Of a stretch of 64,000 nucleotides of DNA, positions 45,766-54,487 are shown one piece after another (position 1 is the stretch's first letter; each line of letters starts with the position of its first letter). The stretch comes from Arthrobacter sp. CJ23. Lineage in GTDB: Bacteria > Actinomycetota > Actinomycetes > Actinomycetales > Micrococcaceae. The notes under the pieces were generated by a model. It saw only the letters and a list, made by a program, of their open reading frames with translations, ran no database searches and was not told the DNA's origin. Location of the stretch: assembly GCF_024741795.1 (NCBI RefSeq), contig NZ_CP102950.1:124001-188000 (forward strand), read 5' to 3'. Made by a program: the position numbers and the translations under genes.

Positions 45766-46551
45766 ATGGTCAAACAGGGCAATCAGGAACCGTCCGCGCG
45801 CAAGAAAGCGCCGGCGAAAAGCCCTGCCCGGACCGTGAGGCCAGCAGGCGGCGGCAGCCGCCCTTCCGCGAAGTCCGGTACCCGGCCGGTTGGCCGTCCG
45901 GGTACCCGGCCACCTGGCCGCCCCGGAACCCGGCGGGCAAGCCCCGCCGTGTACCGGCGTCGGAGGCAGGTGGTGTTCGGCGCGCTGGTGCTGGTGATCG
46001 CACTGTTCGTGGGCGGGATCCTGGCGATCGGCAGCGCGCTGGCCGGAAACCCTGGCAAGGATGCCGGCGCCGCCGCCAACGATACCCGGTCCACCCAGGC
46101 CCCCGACGGCGGTGCCACGCCCCTTGCCTCGGCGGGCCAGGCCACGCCAACGCCCAGTGCCGTGTGCGATCTGAGCCTGGTGACCGTGGCCGCCGCGACG
46201 GACAAGCCCGGCTATGGGGCCGACGAGCTGCCGGTGCTGAGCATGAAGGTCACCAACGGCGGCACGGCACCCTGCCAGGTGAACATGGGGACATCCCAGA
46301 TGGAGTTCCTGGTGATGAGCGGCGCGGACCGGATCTTCTCCTCGAAGGACTGCCAGGCCGCCAGCGAGGACCTGGTCAAGACCATCGAACCGGGCGCGAG
46401 CGAAACCGGAAACTTCAAGTGGCAGCGCAACCGCACGCTGGAAGGGTGCGGGGTGATCAATGCCAAGCCCGGAGCGGGCGGCGCGTATTACACGTTCGTG
46501 GCGCGGCTGGGGAACAAGACCAGCACCAAGGCGGTCTTCCAACTGAACTGA
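45766..46551 (+). CDS. membrane-anchored protein with extracytoplasmic DUF4232-like domain
   Basis: 261 residues: a very basic Pro/Arg/Gly N-terminus of about 65 residues with repeated 'GRPGTRPPGRPGTR', one membrane span (about 68-92), a Ser/Thr/Ala linker, and a beta-rich domain with two Cys pairs ('CDLSLV...APCQV', 'SKDCQ...EGCGV'). Type II topology, C-terminus outside. Function unknown. Confidence 0.75.
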   Translation: MVKQGNQEPSARKKAPAKSPARTVRPAGGGSRPSAKSGTRPVGRPGTRPPGRPGTRRASPAVYRRRRQVVFGALVLVIALFVGGILAIGSALAGNPGKDAGAAANDTRSTQAPDGGATPLASAGQATPTPSAVCDLSLVTVAAATDKPGYGADELPVLSMKVTNGGTAPCQVNMGTSQMEFLVMSGADRIFSSKDCQAASEDLVKTIEPGASETGNFKWQRNRTLEGCGVINAKPGAGGAYYTFVARLGNKTSTKAVFQLN

Positions 46552-46580
46552 GCCGGCGCGGGGCGCTCCTTAAGAGTCAC

Positions 46581-47657
46581 CTACAGGAAGCGGTCCAGGA
46601 GGCTTGCCTCGGCCATGCGGCTCAGGCCCTCGCGGACGGTGCGGGCGCGCTGGTCGCCGATGCCGTCCACGGTCATGAGGTCGTCGATGGTGGCCGCCAT
46701 CAGGTTCTGCAAACCGCCGAAGTAGTCCACCAGGCGGTCAGCCACGGCCTTGGGAACCGAGGTGAGCCCGGACAGGAGCCGGTAGCCGCGCGGCTGCACC
46801 ACGGTGTCCAGCAGGTCCACGCCGCCGGAGAACCCCATGATCCCGGCGATCTTGGCGAGGTCGATCAGCTCCGTGGAGTCGAGGTTGAGCAGCGCTTGCA
46901 CGGCCTCCTCGATCTCCTCCGGCGTGGCGTCGGGATCGGCGTAGTCGCGGATGATGACGTCGCTGCCGGGGCCGCGGCCTTGGTTGAGTTCCTCGACCTG
47001 GAGCGAGAGGAGACGGCCGTCTTCACCCAGTTCCAGCACGTACTGGGCGATTTCCTCGGAGATGCGACGCACCATTTCCTGGCGCTGCAGGGTGACCGCG
47101 ACGTCGCGGATAGTCACCATGGCTTCGATTTCCAGTGCCGAAAGCGAGCTGGTCACCTGGTCCAGCCTGGCGCTGTAGCGTTCCAGCGTGGCCAGGGCCT
47201 GGTTGGCGCGGGCAAGGACTTTCTCGGAACCTTCCAGGACGTGCCGCAGCCCGTTCACGTACAGGGCGATGATCTGCATGGACTGGCTGACGGAGATGAC
47301 GGGGACGCCGGTCTGGATGGCCACGCGCTCGGCCGTGCGGTGCCGCGTGCCCGATTCCTGGGTTTCGATGCTGGAATCCGGCACCAGCTGGACGGCGGCC
47401 CGGAGGATGTTGCCGGCGTCCTTGTCGCAGATGATGGCGCCGTCCATCTTGGCGAGCTCGCGCAGGCGCGTGGGGGAGAAGTCGATGCCGATGTCGAAAC
47501 CGCCGGAACAGATGGAGTCCACGGTGCGGTCCGAGCCGAGCACGATGAGGGCTCCGGTGCGGCCACGGAGAATGCGCTCCAGGCCGTCCCGCAGGGGAGT
47601 GCCGGGCGCAACTCTGCCCAGAGTCGCCTTGAGCGATTCTTCGGGGCTCCGAGCCAT
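46581..47657 (-). CDS. disA: diadenylate cyclase DisA
   Basis: Makes c-di-AMP from two ATP and scans DNA for branched structures. 358 residues from ATG 47657 (GAAGGGAA upstream). DAC-domain motifs Asp72-Gly73-Ala74 and Arg105-His106-Arg107 are intact; the long helical linker follows, and the C-terminal helix-hairpin-helix DNA-binding domain ends in 'MTVDGIGDQRARTVREGLSRM'. Usual length. Normally next to radA; here separated from it by two genes. Confidence 0.96.
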   Translation of the reverse strand: MARSPEESLKATLGRVAPGTPLRDGLERILRGRTGALIVLGSDRTVDSICSGGFDIGIDFSPTRLRELAKMDGAIICDKDAGNILRAAVQLVPDSSIETQESGTRHRTAERVAIQTGVPVISVSQSMQIIALYVNGLRHVLEGSEKVLARANQALATLERYSARLDQVTSSLSALEIEAMVTIRDVAVTLQRQEMVRRISEEIAQYVLELGEDGRLLSLQVEELNQGRGPGSDVIIRDYADPDATPEEIEEAVQALLNLDSTELIDLAKIAGIMGFSGGVDLLDTVVQPRGYRLLSGLTSVPKAVADRLVDYFGGLQNLMAATIDDLMTVDGIGDQRARTVREGLSRMAEASLLDRFL

Positions 47658-48019
47658 AGGTGTTCCCTTCAAAGGTGTGGACAGGCATGCGCAGCTCTGC
47701 CCGTTCCACTGTGCGTCAACAGGATCAAAAAGTACTCAGTTTCCCGCAAGCTCAATGATAGAGGTAAAGAAGGCCAACAACCGCACAGGCAAGCCCCAAA
47801 GTGCCCCATCAGGGCGTGCCGCGAAGCGCCCCGGGAACGCGTCCGACGACGGCTGGCCGGCGGGCACTTCCGCCGCCAGGCCGGGATGCCCGGAAGGCTC
47901 CTTTTCGGTGGTTGGCAGGCGCAACGATAAACTTGGTACTCGGCCCCCCGCCGGTCCCTTCCCAGCCCAGTCCCCGCCACGCGCAAGGGGTCACCCCTCA
48001 CCGCAGCGAAAGTAGCACC
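47658..48019. other. divergent disA-prfC intergenic region
   Basis: 362 bases with no convincing gene. A -10-like GATAAACT lies near 47926-47933 toward prfC, without a clear -35. No strong palindrome was seen. Confidence 0.4.
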
Positions 48020-49633
48020 GTGTCCCAAGACGTCCTGAACCCCGCACGAGTCCACGAGATTCACAAAGAGGCGGCCCGGCGTCGTACTTTTGCCGTTATT
48101 TCGCACCCCGACGCCGGCAAGTCGACGCTCACTGAAGCGCTCGCGCTGCACGCCAAGGTCATCGGCACGGCAGGCGCGTCCAGCGGCAAGGCCAACCGCA
48201 AGGAAACGGTCTCGGACTGGATGCAGATGGAAAAGGACCGCGGCATCTCCATCAGCTCCGCGGCGCTGCAGTTCTCCTACCGGGACAGTGTGATCAACCT
48301 GCTGGACACCCCGGGCCACGCCGACTTCTCCGAGGACACCTACCGTGTCCTGGCCGCCGTTGACTGCGCCGTGATGCTGGTGGATGCTGCCAAAGGCCTG
48401 GAAACGCAGACCATGAAGCTCTTCGAGGTTTGCAAGCAGCGCAATCTCCCGATCATCACCGTGATCAACAAATGGGACCGCCCCGGCCTGGACGCCCTCG
48501 CCCTGATGGACGAGATCACCGAACGCACCGGCCTGCAGCCGATGCCGCTGACCTGGGCCGTGGGCATCTCCGGCGACTTCCGCGGCGTCTGGGACCTGCG
48601 CAACGACCGCTTCGCCCGCTTCCAGCGCAACAACGCCGGCGCCAGCATCGCGCTGACCGAATACTTCACTCCCGAGGAAGCCGCGGACAGCCAAGGCGTG
48701 GACTGGTCCAACGCTGTGGACGAAGCCGGGCTGGTCATCGAGTCCAACCTCGAGTTCGACGTCGACGCCTTCCACGCGGGCACCGCAACGCCCATCCTGT
48801 TCAGCTCCGCCGCCCTGAACTTCGGCGTCAAGGAACTTCTGGACGCCCTGGTGGATTTCGCGCCGCATGCCGCACCACGGCCCGACGTCGAGGGAAGCCC
48901 GCGCCCGGTGGAGTCGCCCTTCTCCGGCTTTGTCTTCAAGGTCCAGGCCGGCATGAACAAGGCCCACCGCGACCACGTGGCCTTCATCCGCGTCTGCTCC
49001 GGTGTCTTTGAGCGCGGCATGGTGGTGACGCAGACCCGGACGGGCAAATCGTTCGCCACCAAGTACGCCCAGCAGGTATTCGGCCGGGAGCGCGAAGTGA
49101 TCGACGAGGCCTACCCCGGCGACGTGGTGGGGCTGGTCAACGCCTCCTCGCTGCGCGTCGGCGACAGTCTCTTCCTGGATGGTGCCGTGGAGTTCCCGGC
49201 CATCCCGCTCTTCGCCCCGGAGCACTTCCAGGTGGCGCGCTCCAAGGACCCCAGCAAATTCAAGCAGTTCCGCCGCGGCATCGAACAGCTCGAGCACGAG
49301 GGCGTCATCCAGGTGCTCCGCTCCGACCTCCGCGGCGACCAGGCGCCGGTGCTTGCCGCCGTCGGGCCCATGCAGTTCGAGGTGGTGGAGGACCGCATGG
49401 AGCACGACTTCAACGCCCCGCTGCGGCTGGAACGCCTGCCGTATTCCATGGCGAGGATCTCCACGCAGGAAGCCATGCCTGCGCTGGCCAACGTGGTGGG
49501 CGCCGAGGTGCTGCTGCGGTCCGACGGGGAGTACCTGGCGCTGTTCAACGACATCTGGGCGCTGCGCCGGATCGAGAAGAACCATCCGGCCCTGACGCTG
49601 GTGCCGATCGGAACGCACAACCCGGCCAAGTAG
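48020..49633 (+). CDS. prfC: peptide chain release factor 3
   Basis: GTPase that recycles RF1/RF2 from the ribosome. 537 residues from GTG 48020. G1 'ISHPDAGKSTLTE', G3 'DTPGHADFSEDT', G4 'NKWDRPG', followed by the EF-G-like domains 2 and 3 ('GPMQFEVVEDRM', 'LRLERLPYS'). Full length for RF3. The ribosome site is weak (GAAAG), so the exact start is less certain. RF3 is patchy in actinobacteria. Confidence 0.95.
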   Translation: MSQDVLNPARVHEIHKEAARRRTFAVISHPDAGKSTLTEALALHAKVIGTAGASSGKANRKETVSDWMQMEKDRGISISSAALQFSYRDSVINLLDTPGHADFSEDTYRVLAAVDCAVMLVDAAKGLETQTMKLFEVCKQRNLPIITVINKWDRPGLDALALMDEITERTGLQPMPLTWAVGISGDFRGVWDLRNDRFARFQRNNAGASIALTEYFTPEEAADSQGVDWSNAVDEAGLVIESNLEFDVDAFHAGTATPILFSSAALNFGVKELLDALVDFAPHAAPRPDVEGSPRPVESPFSGFVFKVQAGMNKAHRDHVAFIRVCSGVFERGMVVTQTRTGKSFATKYAQQVFGREREVIDEAYPGDVVGLVNASSLRVGDSLFLDGAVEFPAIPLFAPEHFQVARSKDPSKFKQFRRGIEQLEHEGVIQVLRSDLRGDQAPVLAAVGPMQFEVVEDRMEHDFNAPLRLERLPYSMARISTQEAMPALANVVGAEVLLRSDGEYLALFNDIWALRRIEKNHPALTLVPIGTHNPAK

Positions 49634-49645
49634 TCGCGGACTGGG

Positions 49646-50269
49646 CTAGTAGTCCACCTGCCGCTTGAGCTTGTTGCCGAGCCACATCATGGCCAGGCTC
49701 ACCAGCACGAAGCCCACGGAAATCGCGACGGCGAACACCAGCACGCCGCCCCAGCCGCCGGCGCGTGCCGGGTCGATGAACCAGTAGGCGTACCAGTTCA
49801 CGAAGGCGCCGCGGATGAGGCTGTAGACCAGGTACGCGATGGGGTAGAGCAGCCAGTACCAGAGGTGCTTCATGGTGAGCGTGGCGCGCGGCGGCTGGAA
49901 CAGCCAGTCGGCCACCATCACCACGGGGATCAGGTAGTGGACCACGAAGTTGACCCACGGCAGCAGGGAACCCAGGTCCTCGCCGGCCAGGAGCGCGCCG
50001 AAGACCAGGCCCACCACGGCCATGGCGATGGTGGCGGTTCCGCGGGTGGCGTCGTCCAGTTCGCTGGGCCGCTTGTTGACCAGCACGCGGTAGCCGCTGA
50101 CCAGGAGCACCACCGCGGCGAAGATGTTGGACAGGTTGGTGAAGTAGCTGAAGAAGTTCCAGGGGTCGTACCCCATGCCCAGATGGACCGTCAGCTGCGT
50201 CCCCACAGCCACCAACGTCAAGAGGCCGAAGAAAAAGCGTCCCCCAATAAGCACAGTTCTTTTGGTCAT
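49646..50269 (-). CDS. Pr6Pr / FAR-17a-like integral membrane protein
   Basis: 207 residues, six or so membrane helices ('FFFGLLTLVAVGTQLTVHL', 'FSYFTNLSNIFAAVVLLV', 'VHYLIPVVMVADWLF'), matching the bacterial Pr6Pr family related to androgen-induced FAR-17a hydrolases. The Thr and His common in that family ('YFTNLSN', 'VHYLIPV') are present. Function unknown. Converges on prfC. Confidence 0.82.
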   Translation of the reverse strand: MTKRTVLIGGRFFFGLLTLVAVGTQLTVHLGMGYDPWNFFSYFTNLSNIFAAVVLLVSGYRVLVNKRPSELDDATRGTATIAMAVVGLVFGALLAGEDLGSLLPWVNFVVHYLIPVVMVADWLFQPPRATLTMKHLWYWLLYPIAYLVYSLIRGAFVNWYAYWFIDPARAGGWGGVLVFAVAISVGFVLVSLAMMWLGNKLKRQVDY

Positions 50270-50331
50270 GGGCTAAATCTTCCTGAAACCGTGCCTTCCG
50301 GGGCCGACGACACTCCGCAGCAACTGAGGCG

Positions 50332-51705
50332 TTACGCGATCAGCAGCTCCAGGGCCTCTACCAGGTGCCCGACTTCCCGGACTGTGAAGCCGTCCGGGAC
50401 CGGACCGGCTCCGGTGGGGCTCGCCGGCACCACGGCATGCGTGAAACCGAGCCGGTGGGCTTCGTGGATGCGCTGGTTGATGCCGGGCACGGGACGGACT
50501 TCGCCGGCCAGGCCCACCTCGCCGAAGGCAATGAGCCGCTGCGGCAGCGCCTTGCGGGCCTTGGCCGAGGCGACGGCCAGGGCCACGGCGAGATCCGTGG
50601 CGGGTTCGCTCAGCTTCACGCCGCCCACGGTGGCCACGTAGGAATCGTCCTTGTGCAGCAGGCACCCCGCGCGCTGCTGCAGGACCGCCAGCAGCATGGA
50701 GACGCGGGAGCTGTCCAGGCCGCTGGTGGCGCGGCGGGGCTGGGAATTGGGGCTCTCGGCGAGCAGGGACTGGACCTCGGCCAGCAGCGGCCGCCGGCCC
50801 TCCATGGTGACCGTGATGCAGGTGCCGGACACGGGCTCGCGGGTCCGCGATACGAACAGTCCGCTGGGATCCGCCAGGCCCTCGATGCCGGCCTCGTTGA
50901 GGTCGAAGCAGCCGACGTCGTCCGTGGCGCCGTAGCGGTTCTTCACGGCCCGCAGCAGCCGCAGCCGGGAGTGGCGCTCGCCTTCGAACTGGCAGACCAC
51001 GTCCACCAGGTGTTCGAGCAGCCGCGGGCCCGCGATGGTGCCGTCCTTGGTCACGTGGCCCACCAGGAGCGTGGTCATGTTGCGCCGTTTGGCCGCGGCA
51101 ATGATGGAGGCAGCGACCTCGCGCACCTGCGAGACGCCGCCGGCGCTGCCCTCCACGTCCGCGCTGCTGAGCGTCTGCACGGAGTCCACGATGAGCAGCT
51201 TGGGTTCCAGCTTCTCCACCTGGCCCAGGGCCTGGCCGAGGTCCGTTTCGGCGGACAGGTACAGGGTGTGCGCGACGGCGTCGATCCGATCCGCGCGCAG
51301 CTTCACCTGGGCTGCCGACTCCTCGCCCGTGATGTACAGGACATCCTGGCCGGTGCGCGCGAACTTCGCCGCGACGTCCAGCAGAAGGGTGGATTTCCCG
51401 ACGCCGGGTTCCCCCGCCAGCAGGATGACGGCACCGGGCACGAGCCCTCCACCCAGGACGCGGTCCAGCTCATCCACGCCGGTGGGCAGGAAAGCCGCTG
51501 TGGTGCCGTCCACCTCGGCGATACGGCGGGCCGGCTCCAGAACCGTTGCTGCCGCCGTCGTACGCGCGACGGTGGCGCCGGTTTCCTCGACGGTTCCCCA
51601 GGCCTGGCACTCGCCGCAGCGGCCCACCCACTTGACCGCCGTCCAGCCGCATTCGGCGCACTTGTACGCGGGAGTCTTGGATGCGCGGGACGTCTTGGTT
51701 GCCAT
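50332..51705 (-). CDS. radA: DNA repair protein RadA
   Basis: DnaB-like helicase acting at recombination intermediates. 457 residues: N-terminal C4 zinc finger (Cys16, Cys19, Cys30, Cys33), RecA-type ATPase with Walker A 'GEPGVGKS' (98-105), the RadA motif here 'KNRYG' (usually KNRFG), and a C-terminal Lon-like domain. It lies near but not next to disA. Confidence 0.96.
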   Translation of the reverse strand: MATKTSRASKTPAYKCAECGWTAVKWVGRCGECQAWGTVEETGATVARTTAAATVLEPARRIAEVDGTTAAFLPTGVDELDRVLGGGLVPGAVILLAGEPGVGKSTLLLDVAAKFARTGQDVLYITGEESAAQVKLRADRIDAVAHTLYLSAETDLGQALGQVEKLEPKLLIVDSVQTLSSADVEGSAGGVSQVREVAASIIAAAKRRNMTTLLVGHVTKDGTIAGPRLLEHLVDVVCQFEGERHSRLRLLRAVKNRYGATDDVGCFDLNEAGIEGLADPSGLFVSRTREPVSGTCITVTMEGRRPLLAEVQSLLAESPNSQPRRATSGLDSSRVSMLLAVLQQRAGCLLHKDDSYVATVGGVKLSEPATDLAVALAVASAKARKALPQRLIAFGEVGLAGEVRPVPGINQRIHEAHRLGFTHAVVPASPTGAGPVPDGFTVREVGHLVEALELLIA

Positions 51706-51753
51706 GTGTTCAGGTTAGTGGAGGGGTACGACAACGGGACTTCGGCGGCTTCC

Positions 51754-51811
51754 GCACCCGCTGAATACTTCGGCACCAGCTGCAATCGGCGCCGAAGTAA
51801 TCACCGGGTGC
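51754..51811. repeat. nested imperfect palindrome between FUSC and radA genes
   Basis: GCACCCG..TACTTCGGC (51754-51774) pairs with GCCGAAGTA..CGGGTGC (51791-51811), 19 of 21 bases. Inside and beyond it, GGCACCAGC (51772-51780) can instead pair with GCTGGTGCC downstream (51819-51827). Two alternative hairpins. It could end the FUSC transcript or be a REP-type element. Confidence 0.55.
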
Positions 51812-51826
51812 AATTCCGGCTGGTGC

Positions 51827-52954
51827 CTACAGCGGCGGCAGGACGGCGCGGGCCTCTTCCGGCTCCATGCCGCTCGCCTCCAGCAGGTCCACCATGAGCG
51901 GCCGGAACAGCATCACCACGGTTTCGCCCTCCAGCCGGTGCACGTCCAACATCCTCGGGTGCAGCCGGGAGCCAACCAGCGTCAGCTCCTGCCGCGCCAC
52001 CCGCAAGTGGGCGCGGCGGGCGCCGTCGTTCAGTTCAGAGAGGCCCACGGTCAGCTCGTCGACGGCCGCTGCCGTCTCCTGAAGGACCTCGGAGATGTTG
52101 TCCGTGGCTTCGTCCGTGAGCGCGGCATGGTTGATGGCGCTGGTCAGGCGGCGGGCGAACACGCGGCTGTTGCGCAGGGCGAGGTCGATGAAGTCCAGCG
52201 ACTTTTCCAGGTCGGCAAGCTCCTCACGGTGCCGCCGGTAGGCGGGGGCGAGGGTTGCCACCTCACCGGAGGCCCGGAGCGTCTGGCGCATCCGGTCCAC
52301 CAGCGGCTGGCAGTTCCGGCCGCGGATGAGGGCGTGCCAGGCCTGCGTGGAATCGCTGTGGATCATCGCTTCCGCGCACTCCCGCAGCACCTCGGCGAGC
52401 TCGTGCAGGAGCTTCCGGACGTCCTCCCGCGGCTCGCGGCGCGGATCCTTGGGCACCAGGATGGTCACCAGCAGGGCGAACACGCCGCCCACCACCGCGT
52501 CCAGGCTGCGCGTGAACGGTCCGCCGTCGGGCGCTGGCAGCAGGACCACCAGCAGGGACTGCAGCCCCAGCTGGGTGGTGAAGATGGTGCCGCTGTCCAA
52601 GAAACGCGCAAGCAGGATGGAAATCAGGAGAACGAGCGCGGCAACCCAGATATAGCCGCCCAGCCAGTGGAGCACCAGATCGCCCACCGCGATGCCAATG
52701 GTGCAGCCCAGACCCACCTCCACCACGCGGCGCAGCCTTGGCTCCCGGGAGAAGCCGAGGGCGATCAGGGACGAGGTGGCCGCGAAAAGCGGGCCCGAGT
52801 GGCCCAGGATGTATTCGGCGAAGGCATAGGCGCCCACGGCGCAGACGGTCATCTGGATGGCCGGGACCAGCGAATTGCGGCTGCGGACAAGGCCGGTCCT
52901 GACCCGGGCGCGCAGGAATTTCTTGCCTCTGGAAAGTCCCTTCACGGCTGCCAT
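51827..52954 (-). CDS. FUSC-family (aromatic acid exporter-like) membrane protein
   Basis: 375 residues from ATG 52954. Six N-terminal membrane helices (about residues 28-175), ending in a cytosolic helical domain ('DPRREPREDVRKLLHELAEVL'), as in one half of FUSC/YccS/aromatic-acid exporter proteins. Substrate unknown. No partner gene is adjacent. Confidence 0.8.
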   Translation of the reverse strand: MAAVKGLSRGKKFLRARVRTGLVRSRNSLVPAIQMTVCAVGAYAFAEYILGHSGPLFAATSSLIALGFSREPRLRRVVEVGLGCTIGIAVGDLVLHWLGGYIWVAALVLLISILLARFLDSGTIFTTQLGLQSLLVVLLPAPDGGPFTRSLDAVVGGVFALLVTILVPKDPRREPREDVRKLLHELAEVLRECAEAMIHSDSTQAWHALIRGRNCQPLVDRMRQTLRASGEVATLAPAYRRHREELADLEKSLDFIDLALRNSRVFARRLTSAINHAALTDEATDNISEVLQETAAAVDELTVGLSELNDGARRAHLRVARQELTLVGSRLHPRMLDVHRLEGETVVMLFRPLMVDLLEASGMEPEEARAVLPPL

Positions 52955-53079
52955 GGAATCCAGTCTATTTGGCGGGCAGGGCCTCCCCGTCCAGCCGCGG
53001 GCGGCACTCAACGGCACAGGGGCCGTCGTATGACGCAGCTCAACAAGCGACGCGCCACAACACCGAATGGTCCGCCGTC

Positions 53080-53101
53080 GTTCACCTGCTGTTCACTTTG
53101 C
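53080..53101 (+). promoter_or_regulatory. PHO box (PhoP operator) upstream of pstS
   Basis: GTTCACCTGCT followed immediately by GTTCACTTTGC: two 11-base direct repeats with the GTTCA core conserved, the form of the PHO box bound by PhoP in Streptomyces and relatives. It lies 120 bases before pstS. It implies induction under phosphate limitation. Confidence 0.8.
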
Positions 53102-53221
53102 ACCGGACATCCCGTTACCTGCATTCCTTACCGTCAATAAAGGCACAAATAAGGTCCACAGCTTCGTATGCCGATCTCCGTTCGGCTCGCATCAGAGAAT
53201 CCCTGGAAGGGGTACATTCAA

Positions 53222-54340
53222 GTGAAGGCAACTCGCTTCGGCCGCAACGCGGCAATCGCGGTCATCGCAGCTGGCGCACTCGCGCTTACCGCTTGCGGTT
53301 CCGACAACGCAACCGGCTCGACCCCCGCCACGCAGGCTGCTGCCGGCGTCAAGGTCACCGGCACGCTGACCGGCATCGGCGCATCCTCCACCGGTGCAGC
53401 CATGGACGCGTGGAAGGCCGGCTTCGCCTCCGCCAACCAGGGCGCCACCGTGCAGTACTCCCCGGACGGCTCCGGCGCAGGCCGCAAGGCGATCATCGAC
53501 GGCTCGGCCCAGTTCGCCGGCTCGGACGCTTACCTGAAGGACGACGAACTGGCCGCCTCCAAGGCCAAGTGCGGTGCCGATGGCGCCATCAACATCCCGG
53601 TCTACATCTCCCCGATCGCCGTCGCCTTCAACCTTCCTGACATCAAGGAACTGAAGCTCGACGCCGCAACCGTAGCGAAGATCTTCCGCGGAGAAATCGC
53701 CACCTGGAACGACCCGGCCATCGCCGCCCTGAACGCCGGCGTCACCCTCCCGAACCTCAAGGTCACCCCGGTCAACCGCTCTGACGACTCCGGCACCACC
53801 ACCAACTTCACCGACTACCTGGCGGCTGCTGCTCCCGAGGTCTGGACCGACAAGGCAGCCGGCATCTGGCCCGCAGCCCTGAAGGGCGAGAACGCCAAGG
53901 GCACCTCCGGCGTCGTCAAGACCGTCACCGACACCCCGGGCGCCGTCACCTACGCCGATGACTCCGCCGTCTCCGGCAAGCTGGGCACCGCTTCCATCAA
54001 GGTCGGCACCGAGTTCGTCAAGATCTCCGCCGAGGCCGCAGCCAAGGCTGTCGAAGCCGGCAAGGCCGTTGACGGCCGCTCCGCCAACGACGTCGCCATC
54101 AAGCTGGACCGCAAGACCACCGCCAGCGGCGCCTACCCCGTAGTGCTGGTCTCCTACCACGTCGTCTGCTCCACCTACGAGACCAAGGCAGTTGCTGACC
54201 TGGTCAAGGCCTTCGAAAGCTACGTAGTCTCCGACGCCGGCCAGAAGGCCGCAGCCGACGCCGCCAAGTCCGCGCCGCTGTCCAAGACCCTGCAGGACAA
54301 GGCCAAGGCTGCCATCGAGTCCATCAAGGCCAAGGCCTAA
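53222..54340 (+). CDS. pstS: phosphate ABC transporter, substrate-binding lipoprotein PstS
   Basis: Captures phosphate outside the membrane. 372 residues from GTG 53222 (AGGGG about ten bases upstream). Signal peptide with lipobox 'LTAC' (Cys about 25). Phosphate-binding features 'GIGASSTGAAMDAW', 'DGSGAGRKAIIDGSAQFAGSD', 'RSDDSGTTTNFTDYL'. Codon use is strongly biased (AAG, GCC, ATC), suggesting high expression. Confidence 0.96.
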   Translation: MKATRFGRNAAIAVIAAGALALTACGSDNATGSTPATQAAAGVKVTGTLTGIGASSTGAAMDAWKAGFASANQGATVQYSPDGSGAGRKAIIDGSAQFAGSDAYLKDDELAASKAKCGADGAINIPVYISPIAVAFNLPDIKELKLDAATVAKIFRGEIATWNDPAIAALNAGVTLPNLKVTPVNRSDDSGTTTNFTDYLAAAAPEVWTDKAAGIWPAALKGENAKGTSGVVKTVTDTPGAVTYADDSAVSGKLGTASIKVGTEFVKISAEAAAKAVEAGKAVDGRSANDVAIKLDRKTTASGAYPVVLVSYHVVCSTYETKAVADLVKAFESYVVSDAGQKAAADAAKSAPLSKTLQDKAKAAIESIKAKA

Positions 54341-54393
54341 GAATCCAGCTCCGGAGCGCTCATACTCAAAGCAAAGCATTCCGGAACACCGAA

Positions 54394-54443
54394 GTTCCCT
54401 GTCCTGCCAGAGTGGCTAAATGCCACTCTGGCAGGGCAGGGAA
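54394..54443 (+). terminator. strong hairpin between pstS and pstC, partial terminator
   Basis: CCTGCCAGAGTGGC (54403-54416) pairs perfectly with 54422-54435 around TAAAT, and the outer arms GTTCCCTG / CAGGGAAC extend it to over 20 bp with one-base bulges. No long T-run follows. It probably stabilises the pstS message or lets only part of the polymerases continue into pstCAB. Confidence 0.8.
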
Positions 54444-54487
54444 CTTAGCCATGTATTACCAGTTGATTGAAACTGAAGGATCGTGAA

